The notes under the pieces are model-generated. The model was not told the DNA's origin and made no database searches. It saw nothing but the letters and a program-made list of their open reading frames with translations. DNA of 5,114 nt, from assembly GCA_937871985.1 (NCBI GenBank), contig CALMPB010000086.1, positions 1 to 5,114 of the forward strand, given 5' to 3'. The DNA comes from an uncultured Burkholderiaceae bacterium. GTDB taxonomy: Bacteria > Pseudomonadota > Gammaproteobacteria > Burkholderiales > Burkholderiaceae. The position numbers were made by a program, and so were the translations under genes. Numbering within the stretch: the first letter of the stretch is position 1; each line of letters opens with the position of its first letter. Positions 1 through 5,114 of this stretch are shown piece by piece.

Positions 1-24
1 TCTCATGTTGAACGAGACTCAGTG

Positions 25-53
25 TTGACAGCCTGCCTTCTTGGCGTTAGAGT
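25..53 (+). promoter_or_regulatory. Possible sigma70 promoter upstream of the tetR-type gene
   Basis: A perfect -35 hexamer TTGACA (25-30) is followed after 17 bp by TAGAGT (48-53), a 4-of-6 match to TATAAT. Transcription would start near 60 and leave a leader of about 155 nt before the regulator gene. The spacing is ideal but the -10 is imperfect. A second, weaker pair lies downstream: TTGACG (131-136) and CAGTAT (154-159), also 17 bp apart, with its -35 inside the 129-146 palindrome. I cannot tell which is used. Apart from these and the palindrome, I see no gene in 1-214. Confidence 0.35.
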
Positions 54-128
54 TCGTGCGAGTGCCGAACATACCTTTGTCAGGTGGAAGTTACTCTGGA
101 CGAGGTCGGCCTACTGCCAGACGCCCCC

Positions 129-146
129 ATTTGACGATCGTGAAAT
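129..146. promoter_or_regulatory. 18-bp near-perfect palindrome, candidate TetR-family operator
   Basis: The sequence ATTTGACGATCGTGAAAT is palindromic at 8 of 9 base pairs; only the G133/G142 pair fails. It is centred on CGATCG, about 70 bp upstream of the regulator start. Size and symmetry fit a TetR-family dimer site. The same CGATCG core appears in the palindrome upstream of the transport operon (1014-1023). It overlaps a possible -35 (TTGACG, 131-136), so bound repressor could block its own transcription. Symmetry is seen directly; binding is inferred. Confidence 0.45.
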
Positions 147-214
147 AACCGCTCAGTATCCGGGCAAGACGCTCGGCATACCTCCTTTTCCTGTTCCACG
201 GCCGTTTCGAATCC

Positions 215-913
215 ATGACTTCCACCATGCCCGTCAGGGGCCCGGGCCGCCCTGTCGGTGACAGGGACACCCGCAATCTCATTCTCGATGAAGCCGAGAA
301 GCTATTCGCTTACCAAGGCTATGCCTCGACCTCCACGCGCATGATCGCGGCGGCGGCCGGCGTCCAGCAGTCCATGATTTCTTACTATTTTGGATCCAAG
401 CAAAAGCTGTTCGAAGATGTTTTCAGACGCCGCGGCACCTTGCTCAGTGAGCAACGAACACAGTACTTGGACGGTCTCCTGCAACGCACTGACGGCCATC
501 CCTCGGTTCATGAAATCGTTGCCGCCTACCTGAAGCCCCAGTTCGATCTCAAGCGCAGCGGCGCCGCTGGGTTGGCCTTCATGCGGCTGCAGGCGCGCCT
601 GCACAATGAGCCCGAAGAGCTGGCTTTCCGATTGCGGCGCGAGGTCTATGACCCTTCGTCCAAGCGCTATATTGCCGTTCTGGAGGCCCTGTTGCCGCAC
701 ATCGACCCGGCCGACCTGAATTGGCGATTCACCTTTCTGATCGGCGCCTACCTGTACATGCTGTCTGGCGTCGACCGGCTGCACGATCTATCGGATGGGC
801 GCTATGAGTCTGATGACTTGAATGAATTGGTGGCGCAACTGACGCACTTCCTGGCGACAGGGATGCAGGCAGAATCCACCTCCCAGAGCGTACGGCAGTT
901 GACGCATAGCTAA
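215..913 (+). CDS. TetR/AcrR-family transcriptional repressor
   Basis: This encodes a 232-residue cytoplasmic DNA-binding protein, a normal length for TetR repressors. An N-terminal arm (RGPGRP, residues 8-13) precedes the TetR_N domain at about 17-70. The domain contains ILDEAEKLFAYQGYAST, then the helix-turn-helix with the family pattern IAAAAGVQQSMISYYFGSK (about 44-62) and KLFEDVF. The C-terminal part (about 95-220) is helical, with WRFTFLIGAYLYMLSG near 170-185; it recalls the PsrA-like C-terminal type, but that assignment is from memory. The ligand is unknown. The start could be ATG 215 or ATG 227 (MPVRGPG); neither has a convincing Shine-Dalgarno, and 215 is kept as the longer form. 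It lies upstream of and on the same strand as an ABC importer operon, so it most likely controls that operon and itself, with the imported compound or a metabolite as inducer. That role is inferred from position and the shared palindromes. Confidence 0.95.
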   Translation: MTSTMPVRGPGRPVGDRDTRNLILDEAEKLFAYQGYASTSTRMIAAAAGVQQSMISYYFGSKQKLFEDVFRRRGTLLSEQRTQYLDGLLQRTDGHPSVHEIVAAYLKPQFDLKRSGAAGLAFMRLQARLHNEPEELAFRLRREVYDPSSKRYIAVLEALLPHIDPADLNWRFTFLIGAYLYMLSGVDRLHDLSDGRYESDDLNELVAQLTHFLATGMQAESTSQSVRQLTHS

Positions 914-914
914 A

Positions 915-935
915 CCCCGTCCTCGATGCTCGGGG
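915..935 (+). terminator. Weak stem-loop just after the tetR-type gene
   Basis: CCCCG (915-919) can pair with CGGGG (931-935) across an 11-nt loop, starting two bases after the TAA stop. A run of seven T (970-976) exists but is about 35 nt further on, too far for a classical intrinsic terminator. Readthrough into the transport operon is therefore possible. This is a low-confidence terminator call. Confidence 0.2.
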
Positions 936-976
936 AAGTGCTTCGGGTAATTCCCTAATCTCCAAACTCTTTTTTT

Positions 977-1007
977 CTTACAACTCAAACATTCTTCCGC
1001 TTATAAT
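977..1007 (+). promoter_or_regulatory. Predicted sigma70 promoter of the ABC importer operon
   Basis: TATAAT (1002-1007) is a perfect -10 box. Candidate -35 boxes are CTTACA (977-982, 4 of 6 matches, 19-bp spacer) or TTACAA (978-983, 3 of 6, 18-bp spacer), so the -35 is weak. An AT-rich stretch with seven T (970-976) lies just upstream and could act as an UP-like element. The predicted start falls near 1013-1016, giving a leader of about 80 nt before ATG 1094. The weak -35 leaves room for activator dependence, but the overlapping palindrome points to repression. Confidence 0.6.
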
Positions 1008-1013
1008 TGGTCG

Positions 1014-1023
1014 TTCGATCGAA
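1014..1023. promoter_or_regulatory. Palindrome at the predicted transcription start, candidate operator
   Basis: TTCGATCGAA is a perfect 10-bp palindrome centred between 1018 and 1019. Symmetry continues in part outward: T1011/A1026 and ATT 1006-1008 with AAT 1029-1031. It begins seven bases after the TATAAT box, so a protein bound here would cover +1 and block RNA polymerase. It shares the CGATCG core with the 129-146 palindrome, and both have an A-rich right flank (GAAATAA against GAATAAATAA). The neighbouring TetR protein is the obvious candidate ligand; this is inference. Confidence 0.5.
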
Positions 1024-1053
1024 TAAATAATCTTGCTGCCCTTACTTTCCCCC

Positions 1054-1074
1054 GAATGCACCTCGCGTGCATTC
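1054..1074 (+). promoter_or_regulatory. Perfect 8-bp inverted repeat in the mRNA leader
   Basis: GAATGCAC (1054-1061) and GTGCATTC (1067-1074) are exact reverse complements separated by CTCGC. As RNA this is a strong hairpin ending seven bases before the Shine-Dalgarno of the binding-protein gene. As DNA it is a 21-bp interrupted palindrome that could be a second operator, about 40-60 bp downstream of the predicted start. It has no U tract, so it is not an intrinsic terminator. It also argues against a GTG start at 1067, which would sit in the stem. Confidence 0.6.
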
Positions 1075-1080
1075 TCTTCC

Positions 1081-1087
1081 GAAGGTG
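1081..1087 (+). promoter_or_regulatory. Ribosome binding site that sets the binding-protein start
   Basis: GAAGGTG lies six bases before ATG 1094 and is a good Shine-Dalgarno. It decides for ATG 1094 over the in-frame GTG at 1067. The ATG choice also puts the signal peptide exactly at the N terminus (MKKW then a hydrophobic stretch). Confidence 0.8.
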
Positions 1088-1093
1088 AAATAC

Positions 1094-2149
1094 ATGAAAA
1101 AATGGCTTGTTTATGCTGCTCTGGCGCTTCCCGCGCTGTCTTTCGCACAAGCACCCAACCAGGGCTGGTCCGCCCAGATCGAAGATCTCAGCGCTGGCAA
1201 GGCTAAGGTCATCAACTACTCGCCTCAGGAGAAGGCCAGCAAACCCTGGAAGATCTGTGCCCTTTTCCCTCATATGAAAGACACCATCTGGCTCGCGATG
1301 GATTACGGCATTGTCGAGGAAGCCAGGCGTCAAGGTGTTGCCGTTACCATCTATCAGGCCGGTGGCTACGAGAATCTGCCCAAGCAATTGGCGCAGTTCG
1401 ATGATTGCATGGCCTCGGATTTCGACGCGCTGATTGTGGGCGCCATTTCCGAAGCGGGCCTGGCGCGCAAGTTCAGTGAAGCGAAGAAGGCCGGCAAGCC
1501 CGTTATTGCCGTCCTCAACCCTGTCGACAAAGCTCCCACTACCTCCAAAGTGTTTGCCAACAACGTCATCATGGGCGAGCAAACCGGTCAATATCTGGCC
1601 AAAGTGGCGGGCAACAAGGTCAGTAAGATTGTGGCCCTGCCTGGCCCAGCGGGCTCCGGGTGGGCCGAGCAATTTGCCCAAGGCCTGAAGAACGTCATCG
1701 CCAAAAGCGACAAGCTGAAATTGCTGGATGAAAAATTTGGCGACAGCGGTGTGGCCGTGCAGTTGGGCCTGGTTCAAAATGCGCTGCAAGCCTATCCCGA
1801 CGTGAATGTACTGTGGGGCAACGCCGCCATGGTCGAGGCCGCTATCGGTGCTATCCAGGAAGCAGGGCGCAATGATGTCAAGCTGATTGCCGCGTATGAA
1901 AACCAAGCCATGCTGAATGCCTTGCGTAATGGCCAAATTCTGGGCTTCGCTACGCAATATCCTGTGCTGCAGGGCCGTCTTTCGGTCGACTTGGCCATTC
2001 GCGCGCTTGAAGGCCAGAAGGTTCCCGCGTTCCTGAGCCCCATCCCACGCATGGTGTCCAAGGAAAGCCTCGCCGATATTGACATGAGCGCCGTTCTCGC
2101 GCCTTCCAACTACAAAGCCGTTTACACCGTTGAAGCCAGTGTCAAGTAA
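1094..2149 (+). CDS. TorT-like periplasmic substrate-binding protein of an ABC importer
   Basis: This is a 351-residue secreted protein of the periplasmic-binding-protein type I fold. It has a signal peptide (n-region MKKW, hydrophobic core 5-15, SFA|Q cleavage expected after Ala18) and no lipobox cysteine, so it should be soluble in the periplasm. The mature N-terminal region resembles E. coli TorT as I recall it: KPWKICALFPHMKDTIWLAM (50-69), then YG..EEARR.GV, QAGGYENL (88-95) and QFDDC (101-105). Cys55 and Cys105 match the two cysteines of TorT and may form a disulphide. PGPAGSGWAEQFAQGL (183-198) and the C-terminal lobe through 351 fit the same family and length. TorT normally presents TMAO to the TorS kinase; here the gene heads an ABC transporter operon, so delivery of a ligand to the permease pair is the likely job. 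The ligand is unknown: the segment around FANNVIMGEQTG (154-165) lacks the tryptophan I recall in E. coli TorT, so TMAO should not be assumed. Confidence 0.9.
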   Translation: MKKWLVYAALALPALSFAQAPNQGWSAQIEDLSAGKAKVINYSPQEKASKPWKICALFPHMKDTIWLAMDYGIVEEARRQGVAVTIYQAGGYENLPKQLAQFDDCMASDFDALIVGAISEAGLARKFSEAKKAGKPVIAVLNPVDKAPTTSKVFANNVIMGEQTGQYLAKVAGNKVSKIVALPGPAGSGWAEQFAQGLKNVIAKSDKLKLLDEKFGDSGVAVQLGLVQNALQAYPDVNVLWGNAAMVEAAIGAIQEAGRNDVKLIAAYENQAMLNALRNGQILGFATQYPVLQGRLSVDLAIRALEGQKVPAFLSPIPRMVSKESLADIDMSAVLAPSNYKAVYTVEASVK

Positions 2150-2150
2150 C

Positions 2151-3731
2151 GTGACGTCCGCGCTGCCTGGCGGGGGCGCTATCCCCGCTGGGCAGTCAAA
2201 CGATCGCGCTTTGCTGCGCCTGACAGGCATCGTAAAGCTGTTTCCCGGTGTGCGTGCGCTGGATGGCGTGGACTTTGAACTGCGTCCGGGCGAGGTTCAT
2301 GTGCTGTTTGGCGAGAACGGTGCGGGCAAGTCCACCATTATCAATATCATTGCCGGCACGTTTTCCGCTGATGCGGGCAGCTATGCTTTCGATGGCCAAC
2401 CCCTGGGCGCGCTGACCCCTGTCAAGGCCAGGCGTCTGGGCATTCAGCCTGTCTTTCAGGAGTTCAGTCTGATCGGCGAATTGAGTGTCGAGCAGAACCT
2501 GGTTCTGGGGCGTGAGCCTGGCCGCATGGGTGTGCTGGATCGTCGCGCTATGCGCGAACAGGCACTGAGCGTAATTCAGCGCCTGGGCTTCAAGCTGCAA
2601 CCGGACACGCTGGTCGCCGATCTTTCGCGCGCCCAACAACAGATGGTGGAAATCGCAAAGGCGATGTTGACCGATGTGCGCGTCCTGATCTTGGATGAGC
2701 CCACGGCCTCGCTCACGGATGCCGAAGCCGAGCGCCTGTTCTCTTTGGTGGATGAGCTGCGTGTGCAAGGCGTCGCTATTATCTATGTTTCGCACCGCAT
2801 GCGTGAAATCTCACGGCTGGCGGATCGTATAACTGTATTGCGCGACGGTCGCCATATCGCGACGGTCAATCAGGCCGACGTCACTGACGAACAGTTGATC
2901 GAATTGATGACCGGACGCCAGATCGGCATTCTTTTTCCGGATATCCCAGCATCGCCAGGCCAGGTGACGCTGGATGTCCAGGAGATGACCCTGGCCGACG
3001 GTAGCGTCAAACATGCTTCGATCCAGGCGCGAGCCGGTGAAATCGTTGGCGTCGCCGGCCTGGCTGGCTGCGGCAAGTCCGAACTCGTACGCGCCCTGTA
3101 CGGCATGGGCTCCATCGCGGCGGGTCATGTGCATTACAAGAGTAAGCCTTTGCGCATCAAGCATACGCTGGATGCCCTGGATCAGGGTATCTGCTATTTT
3201 CCGTCGGATCGTGCTCGAGAGGGCCTGGCGCTGACGCGGCCCATACGCGAGAACGCGTCGATGGCGGCGCTTCGGCGTCCAGAGTTTTCCAGAGGCGGCC
3301 TGTTGCGTCTGGCTTCTGAAAAGTCTGTCGTCACTCGCATCATGGGCCAACTCAAGCTGCGCCCCCCCGCCATTGAACCGCAAGTGGGCAATCTGTCGGG
3401 GGGTAACCGCCAAAAGGTCTTGTTGGCGCGCGGCCTTTCGCGCCCCATGGAAGTCTTCATATTCGACGAGCCGACCGTTGGTATCGATGTCGGTGCCAAG
3501 CTCGAGGTCTACGACATGATGCGCAGTCTGGTCGAAGCGGGCAAGACCATCATCCTGGTATCGTCCGAACTGCCCGAGGTCATGGGGCTGTCGCATCGCC
3601 TGTACGTAATGCATGATGGCTGCATTGCCGCCCACTTCGAACGCCGGGATTTTTCCGAATCCGCGATCCTGGCGCACTTCTTTCCCAAACAGGAGACCCC
3701 CTCCACCCTTGTGCAAGGGGCTGCACCGTGA
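2151..3731 (+). CDS. Sugar-type (RbsA-like) ABC importer ATPase with two nucleotide-binding domains
   Basis: This cytoplasmic energy-coupling subunit, 526 residues from this start, has two fused ABC domains, as usual for the ribose/CUT2 group. Domain 1 has Walker A GENGAGKST (54-62), Q-loop Gln103, signature LSRAQQQ (158-164), Walker B LILDEP (179-184) and switch His215. Domain 2 has GLAGCGKS (303-310), signature LSGGNRQKV (415-423), Walker B VFIFDEP (435-441) and SSE (471-473) where a switch His would be, a common feature of this family. The second Walker A keeps Lys309, whereas E. coli RbsA as I recall has Arg there. The start is uncertain: GTG 2151 begins one base after the stop of the binding-protein gene; GTG 2139 and TTG 2130 are in-frame alternatives that overlap it. 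None has a strong Shine-Dalgarno, so translation is probably coupled to the upstream gene. The roughly 20 residues before the ABC fold are poorly constrained. The 3' end overlaps the permease start by four bases (GTGA). Confidence 0.95.
   Translation: MTSALPGGGAIPAGQSNDRALLRLTGIVKLFPGVRALDGVDFELRPGEVHVLFGENGAGKSTIINIIAGTFSADAGSYAFDGQPLGALTPVKARRLGIQPVFQEFSLIGELSVEQNLVLGREPGRMGVLDRRAMREQALSVIQRLGFKLQPDTLVADLSRAQQQMVEIAKAMLTDVRVLILDEPTASLTDAEAERLFSLVDELRVQGVAIIYVSHRMREISRLADRITVLRDGRHIATVNQADVTDEQLIELMTGRQIGILFPDIPASPGQVTLDVQEMTLADGSVKHASIQARAGEIVGVAGLAGCGKSELVRALYGMGSIAAGHVHYKSKPLRIKHTLDALDQGICYFPSDRAREGLALTRPIRENASMAALRRPEFSRGGLLRLASEKSVVTRIMGQLKLRPPAIEPQVGNLSGGNRQKVLLARGLSRPMEVFIFDEPTVGIDVGAKLEVYDMMRSLVEAGKTIILVSSELPEVMGLSHRLYVMHDGCIAAHFERRDFSESAILAHFFPKQETPSTLVQGAAP
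3706..3720 (+). promoter_or_regulatory. Ribosome binding site of permease 1 inside a small hairpin
   Basis: AAGGGG (3715-3720) lies seven bases before GTG 3728 and supports that start. CCCTT (3706-3710) pairs exactly with AAGGG (3715-3719) around the loop GTGC, so the site can be masked in free mRNA. A ribosome finishing the ATPase gene, whose stop overlaps this start, would melt the stem. This suggests translational coupling. The pairing is seen in the sequence; the effect is inferred. Confidence 0.5.
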
Positions 3732-4711
3732 GTCTGACGCAAACACTACCTGATGGCAAACGTCTGCTGCCTGCCGTCGGCCTGCTTCCTGCCGCCATCC
3801 TTATCATTGCTGTGGTGCTCACGTTCATCGAGCCGCGTTTCCTCAGTGGCCAGAATATGTTGAACCTGTTGCGAGGCGCTTCTTTACTGATGATCGTCGC
3901 CATCGGTCAAATGCTGGTGTTGATCGCTCGTGGTTTCGACCTGTCCGTCGGTGCCACCATGGCGCTGACCAGCGTCGTCAGTGCCAGTGTCATGGCCGGC
4001 TTGGGCAAAACTTTGCCGCCAGAACTGGTCAGCCTGCTGGGCATCTTGGCCGGACTAGGCGCTGGTCTGCTTGTCGGCCTGTGCAATGGCCTATGCGTTG
4101 CCGTGCTGCGTATTGCGCCCTTCATGGCGACACTGGCCACGGCTTCCATCATCGGTGGGCTCGCTCTGCTGCTGACCAATGGTATTCCCATCTACGGCCT
4201 TCCCAAGGCGTTCATTACCATTGGACGTGCCTCGTGGCTAGGTCTGCCAGCCGCTGTCTATGTCGCTTTGCTGGTTGTGGGGCTGATGGCATGGATACAG
4301 CGCGCGACCGCCCTCGGCGTGCATCTGTATGCCATCGGAGGCAATCCCTATGCCGCGCGCGTTTCCGGTCTGTCCGTTCTGCGCAGCCAGATCGGTGTCT
4401 ATATGGCCAGCGGTCTGTTGGCCGCGTTGGCAGCGTTGTTGCTCACCGCCCAACTGGGTTCCGGTCAGGGCTCACTGGGCGATGGCATCGCCCTCAAAAG
4501 TATCGGAGCAGCCGTCATTGCCGGAGTTAGCCTGCATGGCGGCGTCGGCAAGGCCCATCGCGTCGCGCTGGGCGCGTTGTTCATGTTGCTGTTGAATAAC
4601 GCCATGGATCTGTTGCGCATCGAAAGTAAAGCGCAAACCATTGTTATGGGGCTGTTCATCGTTCTGGTCGTGGCCATGGATGTTTATCGCAAAAAGGGGA
4701 AAACCGCATGA
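3728..4711 (+). CDS. RbsC-like ABC importer inner-membrane permease, first of two
   Basis: This is a 327-residue integral membrane protein of the branched-chain/ribose permease family (BPD_transp_2), at the usual full length. After a short cytoplasmic tail it shows many hydrophobic segments, for example about 13-35, 51-67, 72-92, 98-127, 132-150, 173-190, 221-242, 258-270, 279-296 and 303-319. Family landmarks are IEPRFLSGQNMLNLL (34-48), RGFDLSVGA (68-76), FMATLAT (132-138), GGNPYAARVSGL (204-215, the cytoplasmic loop expected to contact the ATPase) and LGALFMLLLNNAMDLL (281-296). Where RbsC-type proteins usually have SGIDLSVG or GGIDLSVG, this one has RGFDLSVG. The GTG start is backed by AAGGGG seven bases upstream and overlaps the ATPase stop as GTGA; the 3' end overlaps the next gene as ATGA. 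With the second permease it should form the transmembrane channel. Substrate unknown. Confidence 0.95.
   Translation: MSLTQTLPDGKRLLPAVGLLPAAILIIAVVLTFIEPRFLSGQNMLNLLRGASLLMIVAIGQMLVLIARGFDLSVGATMALTSVVSASVMAGLGKTLPPELVSLLGILAGLGAGLLVGLCNGLCVAVLRIAPFMATLATASIIGGLALLLTNGIPIYGLPKAFITIGRASWLGLPAAVYVALLVVGLMAWIQRATALGVHLYAIGGNPYAARVSGLSVLRSQIGVYMASGLLAALAALLLTAQLGSGQGSLGDGIALKSIGAAVIAGVSLHGGVGKAHRVALGALFMLLLNNAMDLLRIESKAQTIVMGLFIVLVVAMDVYRKKGKTA
4695..4700 (+). promoter_or_regulatory. Ribosome binding site of permease 2
   Basis: AGGGGA lies seven bases before ATG 4708, inside the end of the first permease gene, and supports the ATGA overlap start of the next gene. Confidence 0.7.
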
Positions 4712-5114
4712 GCCTCATCGCTGCTGCTCATACACCCACCTCCTGGTTCAAGCAACTTAAGGGTTGGCTAAGTCGGTACTTGTTCTGGCTCTTGGTACCG
4801 GTGCTGCTGGCAATCTTGGCCGCGATAGAGCCGCGCATCGTATCTGGCCGCAACCTGCTCAACCTGATAACTCAGGCCAGCTATATGACCATCTTTGCCA
4901 GCGCCCAGATGTTGGTGATCCTGATCCGAGGCTTCGACCTGTCGCTCGGCTCGACGGTCTCGCTGGTCAGCGTGTTGTCCGCGCTGGCCATGACGGCGGG
5001 CCAGGCCGACGCGGGCTTGGCGCCGGCGCTTCTGGTGGCCGCCGGTATTGGCGCTGGCCTGTTTACCGGTCTGCTGGTCGGCATATTCAATGGGTTTTGC
5101 ACAGCCCAACTGCG
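4708..5114 (+). CDS. RbsC-like ABC importer permease, second of two (3' end beyond window)
   Basis: Only the first 135 codons plus two bases are present, and the frame is open to the window edge. The start ATG overlaps the stop of the first permease (ATGA) and has AGGGGA seven bases upstream. The visible part has a 23-residue polar N terminus, a membrane segment at about 24-40, IEPRIVSGRNLLNLI (40-54), a segment at 58-73, RGFDLSLGS (74-82), and hydrophobic stretches at about 84-97 and 104-129. It aligns without difficulty with the first permease, position for position over the IEPR..SG.NLLNL and RGFDLS.G blocks, but is clearly a diverged paralogue, not a recent copy. Family members run about 320-350 residues, so roughly 190-210 remain outside the window. 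Two different permeases in one operon imply a heterodimeric channel, in contrast with the RbsC homodimer. This truncation is a window effect, not a mutation. Confidence 0.93.
   Translation, partial: MSLIAAAHTPTSWFKQLKGWLSRYLFWLLVPVLLAILAAIEPRIVSGRNLLNLITQASYMTIFASAQMLVILIRGFDLSLGSTVSLVSVLSALAMTAGQADAGLAPALLVAAGIGAGLFTGLLVGIFNGFCTAQL

Noticed and set aside
70..183. CATACCT repeated at 70-76 and 177-183
   Set aside because: Seven bases with unrelated flanks are within chance expectation and have no symmetry or promoter relationship.
22..261. Short + strand open frame over the leader and start of the regulator gene
   Set aside because: No ribosome binding site, no recognisable protein features, and it runs into the TetR gene in another frame. 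The stretch is better explained as regulatory DNA.
1067..1096. Upstream GTG start adding nine residues to the binding protein
   Set aside because: It sits inside the 1054-1074 inverted repeat, lacks a Shine-Dalgarno, and would put polar residues before the signal peptide. ATG 1094 has GAAGGTG at the right distance.
2201..2206. Third CGATCG, inside the ATPase gene
   Set aside because: It is not part of a larger palindrome and lies within coding sequence, so I treat it as a chance occurrence.
1001..2230. Long open frame of 409 codons on the minus strand across the binding-protein gene
   Set aside because: It lies antisense to a gene with a signal peptide, ribosome binding site and clear family motifs. 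Its translation shows no domain I recognise, and such open antisense frames are common in G+C-rich genes.
2811..3746. Minus-strand open frame of 311 codons across the ATPase gene
   Set aside because: It is antisense to conserved ABC motifs, has no recognisable domain and no visible ribosome binding site; it reflects codon bias of the real gene.

Overview
The window looks like chromosomal DNA from a betaproteobacterium, probably of the order Burkholderiales and perhaps Alcaligenaceae. This is an impression from the moderately high G+C (by eye in the upper fifties per cent), the G/C-rich third codon positions and the protein style; no marker gene is present to prove it. Coding density is high, and every gene I accept is on the + strand.

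Layout. Positions 1-214 are a non-coding leader with a possible sigma70 promoter (25-53) and an 18-bp near-palindrome (129-146). A TetR-family repressor follows (215-913). A 180-bp intergenic region (914-1093) holds a consensus TATAAT box, a 10-bp palindrome at the predicted transcription start, a perfect 8-bp inverted repeat in the predicted mRNA leader, and a good ribosome binding site. Four transport genes then follow with almost no spacing: a secreted periplasmic binding protein (1094-2149), a double-domain sugar-type ABC ATPase (about 2151-3731), a first inner-membrane permease (3728-4711) and a second, paralogous permease (4708 onward) cut off by the window end.

Together these encode a CUT2/ribose-type ABC importer with a heteromeric permease pair, probably controlled by the adjacent TetR protein. 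The most unusual point is the binding protein. It resembles TorT, the periplasmic TMAO-sensing partner of the TorS kinase, more than a ribose- or galactose-binding protein, yet it is encoded as the receptor of a full importer with no tor genes in view. The substrate cannot be read from the sequence; I would not assume a sugar or TMAO. The two palindromes upstream of the repressor and of the transport operon share the core CGATCG, which suggests one repressor acting at both places. This is inference from sequence symmetry only.
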